Positions 1-8,730 of a stretch of 64,000 bases of DNA are shown piece by piece. Source of the stretch: Serratia sp. Ag1 (lineage in GTDB: Bacteria; Pseudomonadota; Gammaproteobacteria; Enterobacterales; Enterobacteriaceae). The notes beneath the pieces were generated by a model. It worked only from the letters and a program-made list of their open reading frames with translations. It was not told the origin of the DNA and searched no databases. The position numbers and the translations under genes are program-made. The stretch lies in contig NZ_JQEI01000014.1 in the NCBI RefSeq assembly GCF_000743355.1, forward strand, positions 147,303 through 211,302, given 5' to 3'. Numbering within the stretch: the stretch's first letter is position 1; every line of letters starts with the position of its first letter.

Positions 1-563
1 CGATCCGCTCCCCGATCGATGCTATTCGCGCCGGGATCATGCTGTGCCCGGAAGATCGCAAGATCGACGGCATCATTCCGGTGCATTCGGTGCGTGACAA
101 TATCAACATCAGCGCTCGCCGCAAAAGCATCAAAGCCGGTTGCCTGATTAATAACGCCTGGGAAACCAGCAATGCCGATCACCACATTCGTGCGTTGAAC
201 ATCAAAACCCCCAGTGCTGAACAACTGATTATGAACCTTTCCGGTGGTAACCAGCAGAAGGCGATCCTTGGCCGCTGGCTGTCGGAAGAGATGAAGGTGA
301 TCCTGCTGGATGAACCGACGCGCGGTATTGATGTTGGGGCAAAGCATGAGATCTACCACGTCATTTATCAGTTGGCACAGCAGGGTATTGCGGTGCTGTT
401 TGCTTCCAGCGATTTGCCGGAAGTGCTGGGGCTGGCGGATCGCATCATTGTGATGCGTGAAGGGGCGATTTCCGGTGAGTTAAGCCATGAAGATGCCACT
501 GAGGAACAAGCCCTCAGCCTGGCGATGCTGAGTACCCCAAATATCGCTGCGGCGGTGGCCTGA
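1..563 (+). CDS. araG: L-arabinose ABC transporter ATP-binding protein AraG (C-terminal part)
   Basis: This is the 3' part of a gene whose start lies outside the window; the open frame runs from base 3. AraG hydrolyses ATP on the cytoplasmic face to drive high-affinity L-arabinose import with AraF and AraH. The visible part is the second nucleotide-binding domain: an ABC signature (LSGGNQQ), a Walker B with catalytic Glu ([10 protein letters not shown]) and a D-loop/H-loop region (FASSDLPEV). It matches my recollection of E. coli AraG almost residue for residue. araH starts 17 bp downstream, so the two are cotranscribed. The symbol is confident; the N-terminal half cannot be assessed. Confidence 0.95.
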   Translation, partial: IRSPIDAIRAGIMLCPEDRKIDGIIPVHSVRDNINISARRKSIKAGCLINNAWETSNADHHIRALNIKTPSAEQLIMNLSGGNQQKAILGRWLSEEMKVILLDEPTRGIDVGAKHEIYHVIYQLAQQGIAVLFASSDLPEVLGLADRIIVMREGAISGELSHEDATEEQALSLAMLSTPNIAAAVA

Positions 564-580
564 TTGTGAAGGAGAAAGAG

Positions 581-1564
581 ATGTCTACCATGACGACCGA
601 ATCTGTAAAAACCCGCAGTGGCCAAGGGCTGGCGCGGATCTGGGACAGCTACGGCATGCTGGTGGTGTTTGCGGTGCTGTTCATTGCCTGTGCGCTGTTT
701 GTGCCGAACTTTGGCAGCTTTATTAATATGAAAGGCTTGGGCCTGGCGATCTCCATGTCTGGCATGGTGGCCTGTGGCATGCTGTTCTGCCTGGCTTCTG
801 GCGACTTCGATCTGTCGGTAGCCTCGGTGATCGCCTGCGCGGGTGTCACCGCCGCAGTGGTGATCAACATGACCGAAAGCCTGTGGATCGGTGTTAGCGC
901 AGGGCTGTTGCTCGGCGTGCTCTCTGGGCTGATCAACGGTTTTGTGATCGCCCGGCTGAAAATCAATGCCCTGATCACTACGCTGGCTACCATGCAGATC
1001 TTCCGTGGATTGGCCTACATCATTTCCGACGGTAAAGCGGTGGGGATCGAGGATGAACGCTTCTTTATACTCGGTAACACCAACTGGCTGGGGCTGCCAG
1101 CACCGATCTGGATCACCGTGGTTTGCCTGATCCTGTTTGGTTTTTTACTGAATAAAACCACTTTTGGCCGTAATACGCTGGCGATTGGCGGCAACGAAGA
1201 AGCGGCTCGCCTGGCTGGGGTGCCGGTGGTGCGCACCAAAATCATCATTTTTGTGCTTTCTGGGCTGGTATCCGCCGCTGCGGGCATCATTCTGGCTTCG
1301 CGTATGACCAGCGGCCAGCCGATGACCTCGATTGGCTATGAGTTGATCGTGATTTCGGCCTGTGTGCTGGGTGGCGTCTCGCTCAAGGGCGGGATTGGCA
1401 AGATCTCTTATGTGATCGCCGGGGTGCTGATCCTGGGGACGGTGGAAAATGCCATGAACCTGCTGAATATCTCGCCGTTTTCGCAATACGTGGTGCGCGG
1501 TGTGATCCTGTTGGCGGCAGTGATTTTTGATCGCTATAAACAGAAAGCCAAACGCACGGTGTGA
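581..1564 (+). CDS. araH: L-arabinose ABC transporter permease AraH
   Basis: Inner-membrane permease of the AraFGH arabinose importer, 327 aa with about ten hydrophobic segments. Near-identical to E. coli AraH through the LNISPF..QYVVRG stretch and the terminal KQKAKRTV. I chose ATG at 581 because GGAG lies about 8 bases upstream; an in-frame GTG at 566 would add five residues that the family lacks. It sits between araG and araC in one transcription direction, the araC start following within 25 bp. Confidence 0.95.
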   Translation: MSTMTTESVKTRSGQGLARIWDSYGMLVVFAVLFIACALFVPNFGSFINMKGLGLAISMSGMVACGMLFCLASGDFDLSVASVIACAGVTAAVVINMTESLWIGVSAGLLLGVLSGLINGFVIARLKINALITTLATMQIFRGLAYIISDGKAVGIEDERFFILGNTNWLGLPAPIWITVVCLILFGFLLNKTTFGRNTLAIGGNEEAARLAGVPVVRTKIIIFVLSGLVSAAAGIILASRMTSGQPMTSIGYELIVISACVLGGVSLKGGIGKISYVIAGVLILGTVENAMNLLNISPFSQYVVRGVILLAAVIFDRYKQKAKRTV

Positions 1565-1587
1565 AGCATGACACTTTTGGAGGCCAG

Positions 1588-2505
1588 ATGTACCAGCGTG
1601 TAGTTCATGAACCTCAACCGAACCCGTTATTGCCGGGTTATACCTTCAATGCCTATCTGGTTGCCGGGCTGACGCCCATCATGGCTGATGGGCCGCTGGA
1701 TTTCTTTATCGATCGCCCTGGCGGGATGAAAGGCTATATCCTCAATCTGACGATTAAAGGCCAGGGCAAAGTCTTTGACGGTGAAGACACTTTTTACTGC
1801 AATCCGGGCGATCTGTTGCTGTTCCCCCCCAAGGCGGCGCACTACTATGGCCGTTCGCCGGAAAGCGACTGCTGGTATCACCGCTGGGTTTACTTCCGCC
1901 CGCGTGCCTACTGGGCCGACTGGTTGGAGTGGCACAGCAAAACTCACGAGGTGGGCCGCCTGACTCTGCCCAACAATAATCTGTTGCTGGAGTTTGATCG
2001 GCTGTTTGCCAATATTGAGCAAACCCAGCGCTCTGGCCGTCGCTTTGCCGAAGAGATGGGCATGAATCTGCTCGAACGCCTGTTGTTGCGGGCGATGGAG
2101 GAAGATCCCCTCAGCCCACAGAAAATTATGGATCCAAGAGTGATCGAAGCCTGCCAGTTTATTACCGGCAACTTGTCCGGTGAGTTGCGCATTGATGAAG
2201 TGGCACGGCACGTTTGCCTGTCACCTTCGCGTTTGGCGCATTTGTTCCGTGAGCAGGTGGGGATCAATATTCTGCGCTGGCGTGAAGATCAGCGGGTGAT
2301 CCGCGCCAAACTGTTGCTGCAGACCACGCAAGAGTCGATCGCCACGATTGGCCGTGTGGTGGGGTATGACGATCAACTCTATTTCTCACGGGTATTCCGC
2401 AAGCGTGTGGGCGTTAGCCCAAGCGATTTCCGCCGTCGTAGCCTGGAAATCAATTATCCGGCGAACGACGCTCGCGATCGCACTTTAGCGGCTGCATCCC
2501 GCTGA
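1588..2505 (+). CDS. araC: Arabinose operon regulator AraC
   Basis: Arabinose-responsive activator/repressor, 305 aa. The N-terminal cupin-type arabinose-binding and dimerisation domain is visible ([17 protein letters not shown], then [16 protein letters not shown]), followed by two C-terminal helix-turn-helix units ([15 protein letters not shown] and a [13 protein letters not shown] motif). ATG 1588 is chosen because GGAGG sits 5 bases upstream; an upstream GTG overlapping the araH stop is less likely. In E. coli araC is divergent from araBAD; here it follows araFGH in the same direction, so it may be partly cotranscribed with the transporter. Confidence 0.93.
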   Translation: MYQRVVHEPQPNPLLPGYTFNAYLVAGLTPIMADGPLDFFIDRPGGMKGYILNLTIKGQGKVFDGEDTFYCNPGDLLLFPPKAAHYYGRSPESDCWYHRWVYFRPRAYWADWLEWHSKTHEVGRLTLPNNNLLLEFDRLFANIEQTQRSGRRFAEEMGMNLLERLLLRAMEEDPLSPQKIMDPRVIEACQFITGNLSGELRIDEVARHVCLSPSRLAHLFREQVGINILRWREDQRVIRAKLLLQTTQESIATIGRVVGYDDQLYFSRVFRKRVGVSPSDFRRRSLEINYPANDARDRTLAAASR

Positions 2506-2584
2506 AGGTGAATTTACCGCTTGTGAGCGCCAGCGCCATGGTGTCAAATCGGCTTTATCGATGTTTGCGTAAGAGAGGAATACC

Positions 2585-3625
2585 ATGGCAGAAAAAATCC
2601 GTGTTGGGCTGGTCGGTTACGGCTACGCCAGTAAAACATTCCATGCACCGCTGATAGTCGGGACGTCGGGGATGGAGCTAGCTGCTGTTTCCAGTAGCGA
2701 TGCCGCTAAAGTGCATGCCGACTGGCCGTTGATGGCGGTGGTGAACGATCCACAAGCCTTGTTCAACGATCCGTCGATTGACCTGATTGTGATCCCGACC
2801 CCGAACGATACCCACTTCCCCTTAGCGCAACAGGCGATGGCCGCAGGCAAGCATGTCGTGGTTGATAAGCCGTTTACCGTGACGTTGTCACAAGCACAGC
2901 AACTGCAACAGCAGGCCGAACAGAGCGGCTTGCTGCTTTCGGTATTCCATAACCGCCGTTGGGACAGCGATTTTCTGACGCTAAAAGCATTATTGAAAGA
3001 AGGTGAGCTTGGCGAGGTGGTGTATTTCGAATCCCACTTCGATCGCTTCCGCCCGGAAATACGTCAGCGTTGGCGTGAACAAGGTGGTGTCGGTAGCGGT
3101 ATCTGGTATGACTTGGGGCCGCATTTGCTCGATCAGGTATTGCAGCTGTTTGGTAAACCAGAAACGCTGTTTGTCGATCTCGGCGAGTTACGCCCTGGAG
3201 CACAGTCGGTGGACTACTTCCATGCGGTGCTGAATTACGGCAAACGCCGCGTGGTACTCCATGGTACGGTATTGGCAGCAGCAGAAAGTGCGCGCTATAT
3301 CGTACATGGTACACAAGGCAGCTTCGTGAAGTTTGGTCTGGATCCACAGGAAGACCGCCTGAAAGCCGGGGAGCGCTTACCACAAGAGGATTGGGGCTAC
3401 GACATGCGCGATGGTGTAGTGACGTTGTCACGTAATGGCGTGCTGGCTGAGAAACCACTGTTGACTATTCCGGGCAATTATCCCGCCTATTACGCTGCGA
3501 TCCGTGATGCGATCAACGGTGAAGGCAGCAATCCGGTACCGGCCAGCGAAGCAATCAGCGTGATGGAAATGATCGAGCTGGGCATAGAATCGGCCAAGCA
3601 GCAAAAAGCGCTGCCGGTTGTTTGA
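2585..3625 (+). CDS. ydgJ: Gfo/Idh/MocA-family oxidoreductase YdgJ
   Basis: Predicted cytoplasmic NAD(P)-dependent oxidoreductase of 346 aa; physiological substrate unknown. The N-terminal Rossmann fold starts VGLVGYGYASKTFHAP and includes the EKP-type motif VVVDKPFT; the C-terminal domain carries the SGIWYDLGPHLLDQ helix typical of the family. Strong similarity to E. coli YdgJ, which also neighbours add. The start has a good ribosome-binding site (GAGAGGAA). Two perfect matS motifs lie inside the gene at 2879 and 3419. Confidence 0.9.
   Translation: MAEKIRVGLVGYGYASKTFHAPLIVGTSGMELAAVSSSDAAKVHADWPLMAVVNDPQALFNDPSIDLIVIPTPNDTHFPLAQQAMAAGKHVVVDKPFTVTLSQAQQLQQQAEQSGLLLSVFHNRRWDSDFLTLKALLKEGELGEVVYFESHFDRFRPEIRQRWREQGGVGSGIWYDLGPHLLDQVLQLFGKPETLFVDLGELRPGAQSVDYFHAVLNYGKRRVVLHGTVLAAAESARYIVHGTQGSFVKFGLDPQEDRLKAGERLPQEDWGYDMRDGVVTLSRNGVLAEKPLLTIPGNYPAYYAAIRDAINGEGSNPVPASEAISVMEMIELGIESAKQQKALPVV
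2879..2891. other. matS site (MatP binding), copy 1 in ydgJ
   Basis: GTGACGTTGTCAC fits the MatP-binding consensus GTGACRNYGTCAC at every position. MatP binds matS to condense the terminus macrodomain and link it to the division machinery. It lies within ydgJ, encoding part of the VTLSQ stretch. Confidence 0.8.
3419..3431. other. matS site (MatP binding), copy 2 in ydgJ
   Basis: Second GTGACGTTGTCAC, identical to the copy 540 bp upstream and also inside ydgJ, where it encodes VTLS again. A perfect match to the MatP consensus. Confidence 0.8.
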
Positions 3626-3688
3626 CACCATTATGGCTGGCGTTGCAGAGGTTTTGCGCGCCAGCCCCATGGGGTAACGGAATAAACC

Positions 3689-3997
3689 ATGACTCAAGTC
3701 GTTGAAATTTTACAATACCGGCTGAAAGCGGGTTCGGGCGAAGATTTTCACGCCATCATGCAGCAACGTAGCGTACCACTGCATCAACAAGCAGGCTTGG
3801 TGGTGTTGGAATATGGTCTTTCTCTGCATGCGTCAGATGCCTACTACCTGATGCGCCAGTTTGATAACGTTGATGAAATGGAACAAACGTTGCAGCGTTT
3901 TTACCACAGCAACGCCTGGCTTACGGGCCCGCGCGCCGAGATCATCGCGTTGATTGAGGAAAGCCACCGGGTGGTGCTGCCTTGGCCGTTAAAGTAA
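3689..3997 (+). CDS. NIPSNAP / ABM-like ferredoxin-fold protein
   Basis: Cytoplasmic protein of 102 aa. The opening VVEILQYRLKAGSGEDFHAIM and the later DAYYLMRQF segment are typical of small NIPSNAP or antibiotic-biosynthesis-monooxygenase-like dimeric alpha/beta-barrel proteins. No catalytic residue is evident and the function is unknown. It starts 63 bp after ydgJ in the same direction and may be cotranscribed. The ribosome-binding site is weak. Confidence 0.65.
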   Translation: MTQVVEILQYRLKAGSGEDFHAIMQQRSVPLHQQAGLVVLEYGLSLHASDAYYLMRQFDNVDEMEQTLQRFYHSNAWLTGPRAEIIALIEESHRVVLPWPLK

Positions 3998-4039
3998 CGG
4001 CCAAGGATGAAGGCGTGTCAATCAAGGTTAACCAGTTCC

Positions 4040-4055
4040 CTCTCCCTTGGGAGAG
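4040..4055. other. Hairpin after the NIPSNAP-like gene
   Basis: Perfect stem CTCTCCC-TT-GGGAGAG between convergent genes. It has no clear T-run, so it may be a processed 3' structure or a repetitive palindrome rather than an efficient intrinsic terminator. Confidence 0.4.
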
Positions 4056-4117
4056 TGGGCTCCAACTTGCTACGCAGTTTTGCGCTTAACTGACCTGCAT
4101 TACGCTCAAGGTTGGGG

Positions 4118-4858
4118 TTATAAGGTGATCATGCCGCCATCTAGCAGGATTTCTCCACCCGTCATATAAGTTGCCGAACTTGCCAGATAAAGAACCGCCT
4201 GGGCGATTTCCTCTGGCGCTGCAAAGCGCCCCATGGGGATACGCGAACGTATCGTATCCTGTACCGCATTACGCTCCTGTTCTGGCATCTCTGGCCAGTC
4301 AAGGATAGGCGTTTGTGTGACACCAGGGGCGACCACGTTGACTCTGATCTTGCGGGGCGCCAACTCTGCGGCAAAGCTACGGGCGAGTGAGCGCACCGCT
4401 GCTTTAGTTGCCGAGTAGACACTGCATCCTGGCCAGCCCGCTTCCTGCATGATTGAGCTGGTGAGCACTATTGATGCACCTTCACGCAAATGGGGCAGAC
4501 AATGCTGAACGGAAAAGTAGGTGCCTTTAACGTTGATATTGAAGTGCCAGTCAAACAGATCCTCATCGACTTCTGGCAGCAATTTACTTTGAAATACGCC
4601 CGCATTGGCGAAAAGTAAGTCAAACTGACCGAAACGTTCGGCCACCGTGTCAAAGAAAGCTTTCAGCTCCAGTGGTTGGCTGACATCTGTCTGTATCGCC
4701 ATAACGCCTAGCTCGTTCGCCGCCTGTTCTAGCGTGTTTTTATTGCGCCCGGCGATCGCTACCTGCGCCCCTTGTTGACGTAACAAACGTGCAGTTGCCA
4801 AGCCAATACCGCTGTTCCCACCAGTGATTACAGCTACCTTGCCATCGAATTGATTCAT
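4118..4858 (-). CDS. Short-chain dehydrogenase/reductase
   Basis: Classical SDR, 246 aa. The cofactor motif TGGNSGIG is at residues about 12-19, the structural NAG motif in FANAGVF, and the catalytic Ser/Tyr/Lys in LTSSIMQ and YSATKAA. An Arg after the second strand (AGRNKN) suggests NADPH. Substrate cannot be deduced. It is divergent from the LysR gene at 4969 with about 110 bp between starts, a layout in which the LysR protein commonly controls the enzyme; that control is inference. Confidence 0.8.
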   Translation of the reverse strand: MNQFDGKVAVITGGNSGIGLATARLLRQQGAQVAIAGRNKNTLEQAANELGVMAIQTDVSQPLELKAFFDTVAERFGQFDLLFANAGVFQSKLLPEVDEDLFDWHFNINVKGTYFSVQHCLPHLREGASIVLTSSIMQEAGWPGCSVYSATKAAVRSLARSFAAELAPRKIRVNVVAPGVTQTPILDWPEMPEQERNAVQDTIRSRIPMGRFAAPEEIAQAVLYLASSATYMTGGEILLDGGMITL

Positions 4859-4968
4859 GCCTTTATTCCTATAAATAATTTAGGCAATGAGTATTAGCCA
4901 GGATTAATGCCATGATAAGCTGGCAAAAAAGCATATTATTTATTCTTAAAAAGAATCAATGAGGTCAA

Positions 4969-5880
4969 ATGGATCAACTTTCAGCGATGCGGATATTGGT
5001 AAGAGTGATTGAAAGTGGGAGTTTTACCGCCGTAGCGCGTGAAATGGGAACTTCACAGCCAACCATCAGCAAGCAAATCCGTGGGTTGGAAAAACGGCTT
5101 GGGACGTCATTGCTGGCACGCAGTACGCGCCATGTAGCCCCCACGGCACAAGGTTTGCTGTATTACCAGGAATGCCGGGCCATTCTACAAACGTTGGATG
5201 AGGTGGAATTACGCATTGCTAACGCTGAAGGGCAGTTATCTGGCGTGCTACGCGTTGGTGTGCCATCGGCTTTTGGCCGTATGGAAGTTATTCCTCATCT
5301 GGCCCCTTTTCTAGAGATGCATTCTGGATTAAAAATCGAGATATTACTCAGCGATGATATCGCCAATCTGTTGCAGTCGGGGATTGATGTCGCTTTCCGC
5401 TGCGGACATTCGTTGCCTGAAGGTGTGGTGGCACGCAAACTGGGTGAGATCCCCAGTAATTTGTTTGCCTCAAAAGAATACCTGGCACGCTATGGTATCC
5501 CGCAAACGCCTGAACAACTGGCAACCCACCATTGCATCACTTATCAGAATACCACCGTGCTACAGCGTTACTGGCAGCTGAAATTGCATGATGAAGTATT
5601 TACCGTACCGGTCAATGGGCAATTGAGCTGTAATAGTTCTGATGGGTTACGGGCGGCGGTGCTTGCCCATTTGGGGATCAGTTACGCTCAATCCTGGCTG
5701 TTTAAAACCGAACTTGCTGAAGGTGAGGTGATCGCTTTGCTTCCCGCTTACCATTTATCGCCAAAGCCATTGTACGCAATCTACTTGCCCGAGCGGCGAG
5801 GCAACCTGCGCATTGGAGCATTGATAGCCTATATGGAGCAATGCTGGCGGCATCATGGCACGTTGTCGTTGATCGATTAG
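4969..5880 (+). CDS. LysR-family transcriptional regulator
   Basis: 303 aa. The N-terminal winged HTH is clear (SFTAVAREMGTSQPTISKQIRGLE), followed by a periplasmic-binding-like effector domain beginning near residue 90 (GVLRVGVPSAFGR). A GAGG Shine-Dalgarno precedes ATG. It resembles the clade that regulates adjacent SDR or quinone-type oxidoreductases. Likely target: the divergent SDR gene and its own promoter. Effector unknown. Confidence 0.85.
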   Translation: MDQLSAMRILVRVIESGSFTAVAREMGTSQPTISKQIRGLEKRLGTSLLARSTRHVAPTAQGLLYYQECRAILQTLDEVELRIANAEGQLSGVLRVGVPSAFGRMEVIPHLAPFLEMHSGLKIEILLSDDIANLLQSGIDVAFRCGHSLPEGVVARKLGEIPSNLFASKEYLARYGIPQTPEQLATHHCITYQNTTVLQRYWQLKLHDEVFTVPVNGQLSCNSSDGLRAAVLAHLGISYAQSWLFKTELAEGEVIALLPAYHLSPKPLYAIYLPERRGNLRIGALIAYMEQCWRHHGTLSLID

Positions 5881-5922
5881 CGAGAAAGAGGTGGTTTTGC
5901 CACCTCATTGCTATAGAGCGCG

Positions 5923-6921
5923 TTACCCCTGAACCTTGTTACGCAACGCCTGTTTCTCTGGTTCGCTGAGGAACGCCATCTTCAGGCCGTTTTCCTGTGC
6001 GGTGCGGATTTCTTGTGGTGTCAACCCGGCCTGTGGTGCTGCCACAAGGTATTCATGCTCAATCTCAACGCCCTGAACTGCCGGATCGTCGGTATTGATA
6101 GAGGCTAATATTCCGTGGCGTAGAAACGTTGCCAGAGGATGCTGGGCTAGTGCAGTCACCGTGCTGGTCTGAATATTTGAGGTCAGGCAAGACTCAATAC
6201 CAATATTGTGCTCAGCCAGGAAATCCATCAGGGTCGGATCCTGCACCGCTTTGACACCGTGGCCGATACGCTCGGCACCTAGCTCGCGGATCGCCTGCCA
6301 GATGCTTTCCGGCCCGGCGGTTTCACCCGCATGGACGGTAATGCGCAAACCAGCGTCGCGGGCACGCTTGAAGTGGCCAAGAAACAGGTTGCCCGGAAAG
6401 CTCAGCTCATCACCTGCCAGATCCAATGCCGTGACAGCGTCACGATGGGCTAACAGACCTTCCAACTCTTGCAGGCAGACCCCTGCACCAAAAGTGCGGC
6501 TCATTATGCCGATCAGGCGCACATCGATATTATGTTCGCGGCAGCCAGAGCGGACGCCATCGATCACCGCTTCGACCACACCAGCTACCGGCAGGCGGTG
6601 TTTCCGCGCCATGTAATAGGGCGAGAAACGCAATTCTGCATAATGTAGCCCGGCATTGGCCGCATCTTCTACGTTTTCATAAGCCACACGGCGGCAGGCA
6701 TCCAGATCGCCCAGCACGGCGACGCCCCAATCCAGTTTTTGCAGAAAACTCATCAGGTCAGGCTCCGCCTGAGTGATTTGTACATGTGGGCGCAATGCTG
6801 CCAATTCATTGGCTGGCAGAGGGAGATTAAACTGACGGCCTAGTTCGAGAATGGTTTGGGCACGGATATTGCCATCAAGGTGGCGGTGAAGGTCGGTAAG
6901 CGGTAGGTGGGGATCGATCAT
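5923..6921 (-). CDS. add: Adenosine deaminase
   Basis: Hydrolyses adenosine and deoxyadenosine to inosine and deoxyinosine in purine salvage. 332 aa, usual length. Zinc ligands and catalytic motifs are present: HRHLDG at residues 12-17, the VHAGE catalytic segment, the GHGVKA His, and [10 protein letters not shown] at 6921 matches the E. coli N-terminus; an upstream GTG would add three residues. Adjacent to ydgJ in E. coli as well; here an SDR/LysR pair and a NIPSNAP gene lie between them. A matS motif lies inside. Confidence 0.95.
   Translation of the reverse strand: MIDPHLPLTDLHRHLDGNIRAQTILELGRQFNLPLPANELAALRPHVQITQAEPDLMSFLQKLDWGVAVLGDLDACRRVAYENVEDAANAGLHYAELRFSPYYMARKHRLPVAGVVEAVIDGVRSGCREHNIDVRLIGIMSRTFGAGVCLQELEGLLAHRDAVTALDLAGDELSFPGNLFLGHFKRARDAGLRITVHAGETAGPESIWQAIRELGAERIGHGVKAVQDPTLMDFLAEHNIGIESCLTSNIQTSTVTALAQHPLATFLRHGILASINTDDPAVQGVEIEHEYLVAAPQAGLTPQEIRTAQENGLKMAFLSEPEKQALRNKVQG
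6431..6443. other. matS site in add
   Basis: GTGACAGCGTCAC satisfies the MatP consensus GTGACRNYGTCAC exactly. It lies within the adenosine deaminase gene. Confidence 0.78.
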
Positions 6922-7068
6922 GGTAGGCACTCGTCATAGTGTTATTGATAAAGTGCGTATCAGTATAAAAACAAAACAATGAAAACTTCCATTTCGTTGC
7001 ATTAAAAAGTGATTTATATCACAAAAAATACGCACTTCATCAAGTAATGCGCAGGTAAAAGCCATGAT

Positions 7069-7114
7069 AAATACCGTTCTGAATCAAGATGCTTCCCATT
7101 CAGGAACGGTATTT
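7069..7114 (-). terminator. Hairpin after the serine hydrolase gene
   Basis: A long inverted repeat (arms 7069-7084 and 7098-7114, one bulge) lies directly after the stop codon of the minus-strand serine hydrolase gene. Reading the minus strand it ends in GGTATTTAT. Probable transcription terminator. Confidence 0.55.
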
Positions 7115-7128
7115 GGCAAATCTGGTGA

Positions 7129-8448
7129 TTATTTCGCAAGATTATTTGCGATGGCATTAAACATCAGTGAGGCTTCCAGGGGCTCAGCGTTAGGTTCAGG
7201 CTTGGCTTTCGGCCAGACGGACCATTGAACGATCACTAATTTTTGCTGGGGGTTAACCACCATCATCTGACCAAAAATACCGAGTGCCCACAGGGTATCC
7301 GCGCTGGTTAAGCCCTGTTTTGGCCCCACGTCTTTGCTATCGGCTGGCACGCTGTTGTTCCACCATTGGTAACCATAAATCCCCTCAGGGTGCTCAGCGC
7401 TAATCGAATTTTTTGCCTTGACCCAGGTACGGGCATCCGCTACCCAGTTGTCGGGTAACACTTTGGTTCCATTGGGTAATACCCCTTCGTTCATGATAAA
7501 TACGCCAAATTTTCCCCAGTCTTCCAGCGTGGCATTAAAACCATGTGCTCCGACACTATGCTTACCTGTCTGATAGCTCTGCCACACACCATCATGAACC
7601 ATGCCATAGGGCTGCCAGACTTTTTCCTCTAAGTATTGCGCCAGAGATTTGCTGATTGCCTTTTCCAGCGTATCACCGAGTAACCATGCGCCCCCGGAAG
7701 AGTAAGACCATACCTGCCCTGGTTTGGCATAAGCTTTACGCTGCGGATCGTTGACCAGCCGGTTGACACAATCATAAGTCTGTTTATTGGCTTCACACTC
7801 AGTGAACAGAGCAAAGTCAGATTTGGGATTGGTGTAGTCTTCATTCCAGGTCACGCCAGAAGTATGCTGCATAAGCTGGCGTATGGTCACCTGTTCCCAG
7901 GCCGTGCCGCGTACATCTGGATTATATTTAATAATCGCATCATCCAACGAGGCGATCTTTCCCTCTTTGAGAGCAATACCGACCAAGGTGGACACGACCG
8001 CTTTACCCACAGAGCGTGATGTCCACAAGGTGGTGTTGGTATTACCCTCGCTATAATAATCCCAGACTATTTTCCCATCCTTAATAACCATCATCCCAGT
8101 AGCGTTATTGCGTTTCAGGTAGTCGGAAAGAGTGTAATTCTGCCCTTGATATTGATAGTTCACTGCGGATAAATCTCTCGCCTCGCGTGAAAGCGGGGCT
8201 GCTTTAGCTGCTTTGAAGACATCACCTGCATAAAAGTAAGAGCGGTAATCGTTACGAAATCCGATAACACGTTGTTGCTGGTTCCATGTCAGCATATCTT
8301 TCACATCGGGTAATTGGTTATCGAGCGGGGCAGGACAGACGCTCAATTGTGCTACTGGACATGCGATTGGCGTTTGTGCCGCATTGACTTGCAGTACGGT
8401 GCCTGAACACCACACAAGGAAGAAAAATCCAGTTTTCAGTTTTTTCAT
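7129..8448 (-). CDS. Exported serine hydrolase, beta-lactamase/transpeptidase-like family
   Basis: 439 aa with a signal peptide (MKKLKTGFFFLVW... ending near VNAAQT), so probably periplasmic or secreted. The nucleophile motif SxxK is S146-V-G-K149, and the Tyr motif is WSYSSG about 110 residues later, as in class C-like esterases and 6-aminohexanoate-dimer hydrolases. Start ATG 8448 has AAGGA upstream; an in-frame start 45 bp earlier would precede the signal peptide. Substrate unknown; it need not act on beta-lactams. A 44-bp dyad lies about 100 bp upstream of the start. Confidence 0.8.
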   Translation of the reverse strand: MKKLKTGFFFLVWCSGTVLQVNAAQTPIACPVAQLSVCPAPLDNQLPDVKDMLTWNQQQRVIGFRNDYRSYFYAGDVFKAAKAAPLSREARDLSAVNYQYQGQNYTLSDYLKRNNATGMMVIKDGKIVWDYYSEGNTNTTLWTSRSVGKAVVSTLVGIALKEGKIASLDDAIIKYNPDVRGTAWEQVTIRQLMQHTSGVTWNEDYTNPKSDFALFTECEANKQTYDCVNRLVNDPQRKAYAKPGQVWSYSSGGAWLLGDTLEKAISKSLAQYLEEKVWQPYGMVHDGVWQSYQTGKHSVGAHGFNATLEDWGKFGVFIMNEGVLPNGTKVLPDNWVADARTWVKAKNSISAEHPEGIYGYQWWNNSVPADSKDVGPKQGLTSADTLWALGIFGQMMVVNPQQKLVIVQWSVWPKAKPEPNAEPLEASLMFNAIANNLAK

Positions 8449-8543
8449 AACACTTTCCTTAGGGTTATCTTGCTCAATTAAATACCAAAACATCAGAGCT
8501 CTTATAGGAAGGAATCGTGTCGGATAGCAATGGATTTTTACAA

Positions 8544-8587
8544 AAATGATACATAAATGTTAATCAAATAACACTTATGTATCATTT
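8544..8587. promoter_or_regulatory. 44-bp near-perfect dyad upstream of the serine hydrolase gene
   Basis: Left arm 8544-8562 and right arm 8569-8587 are complementary over 19 bp with one mismatch and a 6-base centre. The outer 13 bp (AAATGATACATAA / TTATGTATCATTT) are perfect. It is AT-rich and lies 96-139 bp upstream of the hydrolase start codon. It could be a dimeric operator or a transcribed hairpin. No adjacent regulator gene explains it. Confidence 0.6.
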
Positions 8588-8651
8588 GTTGAATATTCAG
8601 TTATAGCGGGATGGCAGTTGCTAAAGGGAAAACGAGCAAGACATGCAGGAA

Positions 8652-8690
8652 GAACTGACCCGGTTCGCTGCCAGGGTTGCGGGTCAGTTC
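8652..8690 (-). terminator. Hairpin downstream of malY
   Basis: Perfect 11-bp arms GAACTGACCCG / CGGGTCAGTTC with a 17-base loop, about 40 bp after the malY stop on the minus strand. It has no T-run, so it is a weak terminator candidate or mRNA 3' stabiliser. Confidence 0.4.
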
Positions 8691-8730
8691 GGTGAAGTGC
8701 AAATACCGGTTCTCACAGGAGGGAACACGT

